Translations under genes and position numbers: made by a program | Shown here: piece after piece, positions 10,577-22,100 of the stretch | How positions within the stretch are numbered: position 1 is the first letter of the stretch | Layout of the letters: each line of letters begins with the position of its first letter | Origin: Mikania micrantha | Taxonomy: Eukaryota; Streptophyta; Magnoliopsida; Asterales; Asteraceae | DNA: 64,000 nt | Reading direction: 5' to 3' | Assembly (NCBI GenBank): GCA_009363875.1 | Contig: CM018691.1 | Span: 992,001 to 1,056,000 of the forward strand | The notes under the pieces: model-generated | What the model saw: the letters and a program-made list of their open reading frames with translations, nothing else | Databases searched by the model: none | Told to the model about the DNA's origin: nothing

Positions 10577-13500
10577 ATGGCTGAATTACGGTTTGTACAT
10601 GATCATAACATGACTGCTTTCCTTGGGGAACCACCAGCCAAGCACTCAGAGTTTCAGAGCATGATTGAAGGCCTGATATTGTCTCCCGTCAACTACGCTA
10701 TCATGGAGTACCCTCAAATCGTTACCTCATTTATTCGAGATTTCTGGAGCACGGTTGAGGAAGGTATTGATGCAGATGGAAACATCAGTATAGTCGGAAA
10801 GATCCAGGGTCACTCCATCATCATTACAGAGCAAATCATCAGGGATTGTCTGCAGTTTGGAGACAAGGAGTCTGACCCTGTGGAGCTAGACCAAGGTCTG
10901 GTAAACCGAACTGTTTACCAGATGGGACACGAAGGAGCCTACCCACCTACTGAGAAGAAACTGTTACACCCGTACTGGAGGTATCTGGCACATGTGGTGA
11001 CACAATGTTTATCCGGACGTAAGGGCGGATATGATGTGCTTAATCAGACACTGAGTTCATGCATGGTGGCCCTAGCACTTGGAGAAGACTTCAACTTCTC
11101 AAGGATGATTTTTCAGGATATGCACGCGAATATCAAAGGCAAGAGGAAAGAAAGATTCCTGGCTTTTCCAAGATTCATTCAGATTATCCTGGATAAAAGA
11201 TATCCGAACCTGCAACGCACATTTGGTTCGCTGGAAGTTAAGAGGATGCGAGACGATATCTTCGACTACATGAAGATGAGTAAACGGGGAAAGAAGCAAT
11301 ACACCGGTCAGAGACCCTTGATCAAATTTGGGAGATTTGTGGGAGATGAGATGGATGAGGATATGCTAGGGACCCCAGTGGCTATAGTGGCAGAAGAGCA
11401 TGACACTCAGGCTACAAGTTCTAAAGCTAAAGCAAGTGAAGCTACAAAAGCTGCAGCTGATGCTTCTTCTTCTTCATCAAGTGAAGATTTTGTCCCAGAG
11501 GGGCCACCTCTCACAAGGCAAGAAAGGGAAGATGTTCAAGATGTTGATTATACTCCCACTCCCGAATCTTCGCCAAAGAAGAAAAGGCAAAAGACTATGG
11601 CACGAAAGGCAAGAGACCCAAGGCTTCAGTCTGTTCTCTCCAGCTTATCTTTCTCTTCTGCTGCTGCTGTCATGACACAGGCACCAGTTAAACCCATTCC
11701 TGTCACCAAACCACCATCACCACCTCATGTTACATTACCACCATCACCACCTCACGTCACTAAACCACCATCACCGTCTCATGTCACATTACCACCATCA
11801 CCACCTCATGTTACATTACCACCATCACCACCTCACGTCACTAAACCACCATCACCGTCTCATGTCACATTACCACCATCACCACCTCATGTTACATTAC
11901 CACCATCACCACCTCATGTCACAAAACCACCTTCACCACCACTTGTCACTCAACCACCTCCACCGCCTAAACCTTCTCAACCCATTAAGCCACAACAACC
12001 TAAACCTGCATCCAAACCTTCGAAAACCAAACTCATCATCCGAGTTCCCTCCACACGTCCATCAGTCACCATTCAGCCTAAAGCCAAATCACCTACACCA
12101 CAATCCGGAAGCAGCAAAGGAAAATCTCCTTTGCGTTCCGATTCACCTTACGAACCACAACAGGTGCCTGTGGATCTGATCGGACTTCAAGAGCGAGTCT
12201 ATCAGTTAGAAAAGGATGCTGAGAGAAAAGACAAGATGATCATGAACTTGCGAGAAGGGAAGATCAAAATATGTTCTCATCTGAACAAGTGCAGAGGAAA
12301 GGTCAAGGCGCATGAGAAATTCATCAGAATTCTTCTGTTAGAGAATCACAAGATGTAGAGGGATATCAAACGACTCAAAGGAGAAGAAGTATCCGAGTCT
12401 GAAGATGAAGTCATGGATGTCAGTGATGACAGTGACGACAGTGATGATGATGATAATGATGGAAATGATGAACAAGATCAAAAGGAAGATAAAGATGAAA
12501 AGAAGGACAAGGATGATAAAGACGACCAAGGCGACAAAGATGATAAAGATGGAGATGACAAAGATAAAGACCAAGGTCCTCCTGATGACAAAGATCAGGG
12601 TGGAGACTCTGGGAATCCATCATCTTTCGAAAAGCCTTCTGGTCTGTATGATGATCTATTTGGAGACATTCCAGATGACATCCTTTTTGGCGATTGTGTA
12701 CAGCCCGACGAGACTGGATCCAGACTTGACAGCATTTTTGATGATCTTCCAGATACTTTTGATTTTGGATCTCCGAGTGATGCGAAGAACGATCAAGCCA
12801 AATCTTCTGCAGGGGCATCTGTAGAAGAAGAACCAGAAAACATCATCCTTGGCAACGTTTCTTCAGACCCCTATATTGATTATTTGTATGCCCACAAATA
12901 CATCGATGCATTGGGAAATGAGGTCACTTCACTGAATGAAGTGATAGATAGCTGGTTTGATCGTAAGAAAGACTGGACGCCAGCCCCTCCTGTAGACAAA
13001 GAGGCTTGGTTCAGAGAAATGGGAGATCAACATCCAGAGCATACCTTCATTTCTGATGACAGAAACCTTTTTGCAGTTCGCAATGATAGATCAAATATAT
13101 GCTGCTGGATGTACGACAAACCGAGAGATATCTACTTGGTGAAACGGATGAGTGGAAAAGTCGAATTTTACAAGAAGCCTACAGATTTCTGTTCCTTACC
13201 TAGAGTTGACATCAGAAGCATCGACAAGGCTATGTTCTTCAACCCGTCTAAGGACTCACAGGCTGATTTGTTCGCAAAGTTTATCAAAGATCAGTGTGAG
13301 AAGGATTTTCCTGTCATGCGCACGGCTAAGGGACGACGCTTTGTCTCTTCGTGCATCATTGATCCAAAGACGAAGAAGCCCTGGGTGTACTATAGGTACC
13401 CTCCTCCTCATGTGATACAAGCAGTGCCCGTCTCGCCAAGAGTTCCTGATAACTCTTTGGCTAACTTTCTGTCATGGTACTTTGATGATCTGAACCTTGC

Positions 13501-13735
13501 TGCAGTTATTCTTAGGAACATAGATGATGTTGATGACATCGACATGATTCTTGACCCTATGGATCTTCTGAAGTATGGTAAAGATGACATGATGAAGCTG
13601 CACAACTCTCCTATACGAGTATATTCCGGAAATGATGAGCTGGCTAAGCCATTTACACGAGTTGTTGCTTATGCCATGAAGCTGAAGCTGTATGCTGGAG
13701 CAGGGCCACACAATGTCTCTCTTCCGATAGGATGA
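10577..13735 (+). CDS. Large third ORF of the Sirevirus ('env-like' position), one internal stop
   Basis: The frame from ATG 10,577 to TGA 13,733 is 1,052 codons, broken only by TAG at codon 594 (12,356-12,358); what look like two ORFs are in the same frame. Codons 1-250 form a globular, Trp/Phe-containing domain; codons about 375-465 are a proline-rich repeat with a 9-residue unit PPSPPHVTL or PPSPPHVTK; codons about 534-593 are a probable coiled coil; codons 613-682 are a run of Asp, Lys and Glu; codons about 770-1,052 form a second folded domain. I see no signal peptide, no membrane segment and no cysteine-rich ectodomain, so an envelope role is not supported. Similar ORFs occupy this position in other Sirevirus-type elements; function unknown. 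It ends just before a PPT-like tract. Confidence 0.8.
11700..11940 (+). repeat. 27-bp coding tandem repeat (Pro-rich)
   Basis: CCACCATCACCACCTCATGT-type units, each 27 bp, grouped into an 81-bp higher-order unit in which one of three copies has TCACCGTCTCATG. It encodes the PPSPPHVT repeats of the third ORF; open frames in the other frames here are shadows. Confidence 0.9.
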
Positions 13736-14506
13736 CTTCGCCAGTCTAGGGGGAGTTTGTAAAGCCCGCTGAACGATGAAGACTGACAAAGTCAACACGG
13801 AAGAGTCAAATCTCAGATTTCAGTTTAATTTTCGTGTACAGCATTTCGAGTACACAAAGTGGTCGTGTACTCGAACCTTTTTTTTATTTAGATTTCGTGT
13901 ACACCTAGGCCTAGTATAAATAGACACATTTTGTACAGGTTTAGGTTGGAATCCCGAGGCATACGCTCTCTAGACGTATTGAGGCGCTTGTACTCGAAGT
14001 TTTGCAATATTTATAAAGTTTGCAATTTTCTACTTGCTTTCTTGTTTCTAACTTGGATTCCGCACTTGTTAGAGATCAATGATGATGTTTACAGAGATAA
14101 AGTTTGGATCTTGATCTGTTTGAGGACCTACAAGCTTTGAGCTTGCATTTGTCATATGTTCATTACAAGGATTGGTTGGAGTCCTACACTTGAACCGACA
14201 TCCTATATTCTTACATCTTTTGGGTTGGGATGAAGATTAAGATTACACTCTATATTCTTCCATTCTTGGTGTTGGGGATGAAGATTGAGATTAGTTAATC
14301 GTAGGAGGAGCTTAATCAGAGGGGGAGAAGATAAATGAAGACCATAGAAGTTCAAGATGTTTGTTTTGGGTTTGAGAAGCGGATAAAGGAAGATTCACTT
14401 TGTTTTGCGGTGAAAGAAACATGAATTGCATCTACACAAGTTCAATCTTATTATTCATGTTTGTTTCATCATACTTCTGCATTGGCTTACATTCATCTAA
14501 CCAAAT
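13736..14506 (+). other. 3' non-coding region of the retrotransposon
   Basis: No ORF of note. PPT-like AGGGGGAG tracts lie at 13,748 and 14,320, a third TTTCGTGTAC cluster at about 13,830-13,905, and a TATAAATAG at about 13,915. Confidence 0.7.
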
Positions 14507-14517
14507 AGGGGGAGACT
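14507..14517 (+). other. Polypurine tract
   Basis: AGGGGGAGAC directly precedes the 3' LTR (starts TGTTGGG at 14,518). It is the plus-strand primer site; five further AGGGGGAG copies are scattered upstream in the element. Confidence 0.9.
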
Positions 14518-15086
14518 GTTGGGTCTAGAAAAGTCAAGACCAACGGTTAATTTGGATAGATGGAATGTAAACAAGAAGTATTATGTATTTGTTGATTAGG
14601 GAGCAACGAGTCACCGCGAAAGCCACTGAAAAGCTCAAGATTATGAAGACACTCGAGATGACCCGAAGACTTTAGCAAATGATAATACGATTTATTTGTT
14701 TATTACTTATTATCATTTGTTGCACTTTATTTATTTTCTAGGGTTTGGGTCATGTGACATATAAATAGAGGATGTTCTCTATTTTGTCAAAATAACACAG
14801 ACAAGAGAGTGTGTGAGGGTGTGCTTCAATGTAATCCTGAGAGAGCTCTCCCCCATGAACTCCATGGATTCTTTATCCATGGAGTTTGAGAGCATGAGAG
14901 GGGTAGGTAATGTAATCTTGTTGAATGATTGAACTACTATTGTTATAAATCATCTGTTTGTTCATCAGTTTACATTACATCTCATATTCTTGTTTATGTT
15001 CTTCACCCATCTTCAAGACTTTTATCTGTTCAGAAATGGTTAATCTTCACAAATCGGGTAGGTCCTATTCCGCAACGGTTTTTACA
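14518..15086 (+). repeat. 3' LTR, 569 bp
   Basis: It starts TGTTGGG after the polypurine tract and ends TTTACA at the position where similarity to the 5' LTR stops. The next five bases TTATT (15,087-15,091) should be the target duplication; its partner is outside the window. Confidence 0.95.
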
Positions 15087-15091
15087 TTATT

Positions 15092-16157
15092 CTAATAATT
15101 TATTACTTTACTAAGACTTGGTAACTATAATAAGATTTAAATTATATATTATATTAAAATATAATTATATAATTATTGAAGATATTTATTATTTGTTTTA
15201 TAACTTTTAGATATTCACATTTTTTATTTCACCAATAGTTGATAAACCTAACACATAATTTTTTATATGTTATAATTATTCAACCCATGAAATACATATG
15301 TTTATAATACTAGTTTATAATACATACAATCATTACTTCTTTATAATAGGGTAATTTGGTCATACATGAAAACATAATTTGGTGATCTAAAGCTTGTATG
15401 TGTTACAAATATTTAAAAGTTTGGATTATATGATTAATTTATGAAAACATAAACATTAAGAGTATGATAATAGCAAATCACACGTAATCGTAATTATTAA
15501 TATGAAAATAATAATATAAATAAAAGATAAAAGAATTAAAGCTGATGTAATTTATAGGACCAGAAGGTGTATCGAATTATCAATCAATACATAAGGTTGA
15601 AAACCGTATGCAGGATGTTTAATTTAGCACATTTGCCCCACGTCTTCCGCCTATCTGATATCTGGTAAGTATTCATTTGTCTTGTTCTTATCAAAATCTC
15701 TCAACCCCTTTTCGTGTGTATCTTGTTAGATTGCTCTGACCGTTTAGCATGATTTAACATTCGTTTGTTTGACTTTTGTGATTATTTGCTAATTATTGTT
15801 TCAATTTTACTTTATATAACTTGAATCTAATCTGTATTGTTCTTGCAATTTGTAGTCCATTTGAAACTTGCTTTTGATTATTCGTAATTTGAGTTCAGAT
15901 TACGATCTTATTTTGATCAATTTGCAGTAAATTGAAGTGGGTTTGACTTTATTCATGTTGATTGTTGGTAAAGTTTAGATCTTTGTTTCATTTAGCAAAA
16001 AAAGCTTTGGTGAAACATCGGATCTTTAGGTTAAAAGCAAAAAGGGTTTCTTGAATTTTTGATCTTGTTTTGCCAATCTTGGAGTTTACTGAAGTGGGGT
16101 TGACTTTATTTTTATGGGGTTTTCATAAAGTTCAGATTGAGAAGCAACTGAAGCTCG
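15092..16157 (+). promoter_or_regulatory. Upstream and 5' leader region of the CDPK gene
   Basis: AT-rich DNA with no ORF. About 15,340-15,485 resembles the foldback MITE at 22,307-22,609. A GTAAGT at 15,665 after CTATCTGATATCTG and an acceptor-like TTCAG near 16,133 could bound a 5'-UTR intron (inference). The retrotransposon insertion ends only about 1.07 kb before the start codon. Confidence 0.45.
15340..15485. mobile_element. Decayed copy of the 22.3-kb MITE family
   Basis: Shared blocks in order: GGGTAATTTGGTCA, ATAATTTGGTGA, GTATGTGTTAC, TTAATTTATGAAA and an ATAGCAAATCA-like end, as in the MITE at 22,307-22,609. Ends are not resolved. Confidence 0.45.
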
Positions 16158-19100
16158 ATGGGGAATACTTGTGTTGGACCAAATATTTCAAAAAATGGAT
16201 TTATTCAATCGGTTTCTGCTGCAATGTGGCGAACCCCAACTGAAGAAACCCCACCTACCCCTAACGGAGAACAATCTTCAACCCATACCAAACAACCCGA
16301 ATCACCATTACCTGTTCAAAATAAACCACCCGAACAAATAACCATACCCAAACCTGAAAAGAAACAAGAAGAACAACCCGTGAAACCCAAAAAAGGTCCT
16401 CATATGAAACGAGTATCAAGTGCTGGGCTTCGGGTCGAGTCTGTTTTACAAAGAAACAACGGAAGTTTGAAGGATTTTTTCACTTTGGGAAAGAAATTGG
16501 GCCAAGGGCAATTTGGTACAACTTTTCTTTGTATAGAGAAATCAACGGGCCAACATTATGCTTGCAAATCAATTGCAAAAAGAAAATTGTTAACCGAAGA
16601 AGATGTGGAAGATGTGAGACGGGAAATTCAGATAATGCATCATTTGGCAGGCCACCCAAATGTTATAGCTATAAAAGGGGCTTATGAAGATGCTATTGCG
16701 GTTCATGTTGTTATGGAATTATGTGCAGGCGGTGAGCTTTTTGATAGAATTATTCAAGTGGGACATTATACCGAGAAAAAAGCGTCCGAGCTTACAAGAA
16801 CAATTGTTGGTGTTGTGGAAACTTGTCATTCTTTAGGAGTTATGCATAGGGATTTGAAGCCTGAGAATTTCTTGCTTGTGGATAAGAAAGAAGATGCACT
16901 TTTGAAAACCATAGATTTTGGATTATCAATTTTCTTTAAGCCAGGTATATTTTTAAGTTATTTATTTTGGGGGTGCGATTATCGTGACTTGAAGAATCAT
17001 AATCCAATGATTAGATAACAAGCTGCTTATTGCTAGGATTGTTAATTACTGTATTATGCATTTATGTCGATGATCATTTATTGATAGGTTTTAGATGAAA
17101 TAAACCTTAATCGATCCTTTATAAGTAAATGGGTCGATATCACCACCTTTTGACTGACCCAAATGTTTAGAACTGTTTATTGCAACTTCAAGTTGGTAAT
17201 GATTTTAAAGACACATTTAAACACCTCCTTGTTATTTGATTTGAGATCTTTTTGTTTATTTCTTATTGAGTTATGGCACCCTTTGGCTTGCTATACCTTT
17301 TTTCACGTTAGCTATGCTTCATAATCTGTACGGAATCGATTAAACAAATTATTATTTTGTTAAATTAAATTTTTATATTGATTAACCCTCAAACGTAGGC
17401 AACTAACAAAACAATCAATCATACTAATGTCATTTGACCAAACGAACGTGGTTATTCTAATTTTGTGCAAAATAAGCTTCCATGATTTGAAATAGCTGTG
17501 TGAAAACCTAGTGGACAAGTTTGAAGTCTTCAAATAAATAAATAAATAACATGATTTTAATGCACAAAGTAGACATTTTTAAAAGTTAGATAGTGAACTT
17601 TGGGTTGTCCCAACAACACTATTAATTCATTTTTTAAATCTCATAAATAATATAATTATTAATTGTGACTACAAAAACCATTAAATAACATAATGATCCA
17701 GTTTTTTTTTTTTAAAAAAATAGAGTAATCCAATAGACTGTAAACACTTGAGCATGCTTTGGGCCTTTGGGGACTGATAACTTATATACCTGTTTTCTTT
17801 TCAGCTAAATTTTCTAATCGAAACCCGCTAGTAAATTTGTACCCCAATCTGACATTGCCCACCATTTGAGTAGTCTATTATTTTCTGGCATAATGTTTGA
17901 GCTTTCAATTAACAATTCTGTTTTCTTAGGTGAAACATTTAACGATGTGGTTGGTAGTCCGTATTATGTTGCACCAGAAGTTTTGAGAAAGCGTTACGGT
18001 CCGGAAGCAGATGTGTGGAGTGCGGGGGTTATTGTTTACATTCTATTAAGTGGAGTACCTCCGTTTTGGGCCGGTCAGTATTCAGTTTTGTGAAATTACA
18101 TATATACCCTCTCTCCCTATCGGCTCCGAAATAACTGCAACATTTTATTTTCTCTGCTTTGATTAAAGTTACATTCCAAGATTACTGATTTACCTGTTAG
18201 TGATTATAAAATTGTTAACAGCATTGATTTGGGCCACATAATTGTGATTATTGAGAGGTATTTTAGAAACTGATGAGTAATAATACACTTCTTTAATATT
18301 TGTGTTCAATGATGCATTACATATCATTTGGTATATTACCCCCATCTAAAGTTGGCAATAGTATTCATTTACAGTACAGTATTGTTATAACAAATTTATT
18401 AGGGAATGTCATTTAGGTGGTCATTTCTTGTTTTTATTAAAAATAGATTTTTGGCAACTTTCTACATGTTTGACCCGTTTTCCTTTTAGGTAATTTTTTT
18501 TTTCTTTTTATCCATTTGACCCGTTTTGTCGTAAAACACATGACAAGTCATTTGATATATAAGTAAATGGGTTGGAATTGCCACATGTACCCTCTCCCAT
18601 GAAAATTAAAACTTTTGATTCTTGCGAGTTTAACTGCAACATCTGACCATTCGCTGATTAAATCTATAAAATATCCTTAAAAATGACCATACAAGAGATC
18701 ATAGTCACTAAATTGTAATATGAAAATGCATAAACATGTATTTTAACATCAAACATTTGGCAAAACAGAGAACTTTTTTACTCCCTCTATCCCAAAGTTA
18801 TTGTCCAAATTACTATTTTCATTTGTCCCAAAAAAAGGCTTCACTTTTAAAAATATGTACTCTAACAAACCTTTATTGTTAATACAAGTTTTCCATGTCA
18901 AACGTGTCTCAACTGCAAGGGTTTAGGCCTTCTTCTAACGAAAACTTGCATTAATCGCGTTAATCATAAATTGTGTTTTTTTTTTCGGTTTTGGGGACGA
19001 TAATTGATAACTGGGACAGAAAGAGTATTTTGCAATTTATCAACGGGCTATCTTTATAGCTACTTGTAAAAAAATATGGTTATTAGTTGTACCCATGCCC

Positions 19101-22100
19101 ACGGTTTTGTAGCTTGGTGGCATTGGTTGGTTGCCTCACACAAAAGGGGTGTGAGTTCAAATCATTACAAAAGCAGAATTACGTGGTATTTAGTTGTAAA
19201 AGTTGCTGTAAATAGAAAAAAATTAAATGTATCTGTTCTTTAATTTTCTTTTGTGTTTTTAATCAATATTTGGCTACGGATATATAGAAACAGAGCAAGG
19301 AATATTTGAACAAGTCCTGCAAGGTGATCTTGATTTCTCATCTGATCCATGGCCAAGTATTTCTGAAGGAGCAAAAGATCTTGTGAGACGAATGCTTGTG
19401 CGGGACCCGAAGAAAAGATTAACTGCTTATGAAGTTTTATGTGAGTTTTACTTCAAAATAAAATAGCTTTTCATACACTGTTAGTGTGAAAGAAGTAAGA
19501 ACAATCACTGATGGTTTTTAATAGTGTGATATGACTTTACATTGACAACAGATGTTCAAAGTATGAAAAATATACATGTTAAAGTGGATCATTTTGACCT
19601 ACCGGTGGTTTCTTTATCCATTTATTTTTCTCTATTTCATGAGTTATAAATGTGCATAATATGACTACGAAAAGTATTAATAAAGCAATAATTCCAAATC
19701 TTTTTATCAAATCAACCCACTAGTTAGTAAAACAGTCAATATTTGCCACCTCTAATTAGCATGTTTAAAATGGGAAATATATTAAGGCATGTTAAAGTGG
19801 GTTATATTGCCTATGATTTCTGTCCTTTTTATTTCTTCTTCTTCTCATTTTCATGATACGTTAATATGCAGACTACAATTACAAAAACTATAATTAGAAC
19901 AAACTCAAAAAATTTTATTAAAGCATTAAAGATGTTGTAAGAACTTGAATATGCGTTATTGTTTTTGGTGATTTAAAACTATATGACTTGTTTCCATCTT
20001 CATCTTATACACATACATACAGATATAGTGAGGTTCAAATGAGAACGATTAAAAATAGAAGCTGAATGTGGTTAATGGCTAATTGTCGTTTGTTTAATTC
20101 CTAATTAGTTAGTGGTTCTCATTTGAACTCACGCTTGTATGTATGTGTGTGTATACAAATTTTCATTGATATTAACATAAAGTTCGGCTCACAAAATTAG
20201 ATACAGATCAAAGACTCCAATTGAAACAAAGGGGACTGTTAACTTTAATTTCTTGTTTTTACGTTAATTTTTTTATCGGTTACATTTTTTTGCTTAGCCT
20301 AACTCTTCACAATTAAAAAAACATTAACAAAATTTTCAACACTTTTACAGGCCATCCATGGGTTCAAGTTGATGGTGTGGCCCCCGACAAGCCTCTTGAT
20401 TCTGCAGTTTTAAGTCGAATGAAACAATTTTCAGCCATGAACAAGCTAAAGAAAATGGCTCTTAGGGTAAGTTTAACTTTTGAGGTCAAGTCGGCAAAGT
20501 TTCAACATTGAAATTGAAATTTTTTTAAGAGTATTCAAGAAAAACTTTTTTATGTCGTTGATCCGTAACAAATGGCTATGGCATATGAGAATATCAGTGT
20601 TTAATTGGTAGCAAAAAACCACTATACTGGTTATGAATATGGAGATATATATATATATGGTTGGCCTGAAAGTCAAAGATAATCACATGGAAATTTTCTT
20701 TTGTAGGTCATAGCAGAGAGCTTATCTGAAGAAGAAATAGCTGGGCTAAAACAAATGTTTCAAATGATTGATACTGACAACAGCGGTCAAATTACGTTTG
20801 AAGAACTTAAGAATGGATTAAAAAGAGTTGGTGCTAACCTTAAGGAATCAGAAATTTATGATCTCATGCAAGCGGTAAAAAAATTAAACATTTGTTTTCG
20901 GGTTTCATTTAAAATTACTGGGCATCTTATAATCTAAATAATATGTTATAATTGTGTGATATTATTATTTAGGAGAACCATAAGCTACATCGAAAACTGA
21001 TCTCTCTAATTTAAACAGTTAATATGTATATAGAAAACAAATAAACAAATTATGATATTGGCCATTCTTAATGATGTTAGAAGTTATAATATTTCAAATA
21101 ATTAATTATGCTATTTTTCTGTTGGGTTATTGTTGTGCATTAAACTAACCAATTTTCATTATTTTATCGATTAATTCCTCAACATTTTTCTTTCTTTTTT
21201 TTTTGGTAAATGATTAATGCCTGAACTTTTCTTCTTCTTTTTTTTCTTATTCAAACCTATATAAAGTGGGTGGATTTTGTAGTTTGCTTATTTATCAAGT
21301 CCCTGAAGTTTATGTCTTAGCAAAATATCCTTATGTAGGTTATAGGATGATATAAATAGTTACTAAATAAATTAAGGGATTTAAAAATAAAACAGTGAAA
21401 GTTGGTTTAATCCAACGTTAACCCTTTAATGTTTTTAAGTTCAAAATCCGTGTAATTTTGTGCAAATAACTAGAATTTATTGAATTTGTTGAACATTTGG
21501 TTAATAATCTAAAATATCTACCTTGTATTTCATGGACCAAAACCGTGACTTTAAAAAAATCTGTAGTGATCTTGTTAGTTAAATAAGTAAACTTGAGCTT
21601 TGAAATATCGTCAAGAATGTGTAGTAGTGCAATTGATACAGGATGTTGACTAATTTTTAGTCAAACATAGTATTTTCCTGACTCGATGATTTACAAGATT
21701 TGAACTTTTTGTACTTGAACTTTGATGCATGTGGTAGGCACTTCTATTTGATATTACGATCATCAATCTTGTGTGAGAATGTGAAGAAAATCATATTAAT
21801 TTTAAAGTTGAAAAGCAGTTCGTTTGACTTTGAAAGTTAAACATGTATTCTTTTATCTCTTATAAATTAATGCATAATATTTAAAAATACAGGCAGATGT
21901 TGATAACAGTGGAACAATTGATTATGGTGAATTTGTTGCTGCAACATTGCATCTGAATAAAATTGAGAGAGAAGACCATTTATTCGCTGCCTTTTCATAC
22001 TTTGACAAAGATGGAAGTGGTTATATAACTGCTGATGAACTTCAACAAGCATGTGATGATTTTGGCATAGATGCGCGTTTTGAAGAATTAATTCAAGATG

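Larger units (their letters stand above)
1..15086 (+). mobile_element. Ty1/copia LTR retrotransposon, Sirevirus type, 5' end cut by window
   Basis: The order LTR, primer site, gag, protease, integrase, RT, RNase H, extra ORF, polypurine tract, LTR is that of Ty1/copia (integrase before RT). A large ORF after pol, a long gag with two zinc knuckles and a coiled coil, and repeated AGGGGGAG tracts are hallmarks of the Sirevirus lineage. About 161 bp of the 5' LTR lies outside the window, so the full element is about 15.2 kb. LTR identity is 404/408 in the shared part, which at commonly used plant rates is well under a million years (inference). Internal stops make it non-autonomous as sequenced. 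Confidence 0.95.

Noticed and set aside
12338..12824. Overlapping ORFs in other frames of the Asp/Lys-rich stretch
   Set aside because: Low-complexity GAT/AAG repeats open all frames; only the frame continuing the third ORF has domain structure.
16945..17018. Kinase ORF continuing into intron 1
   Set aside because: A GT donor after the DFG exon and the exact continuation of the activation segment at 17,930 show that this is intron.
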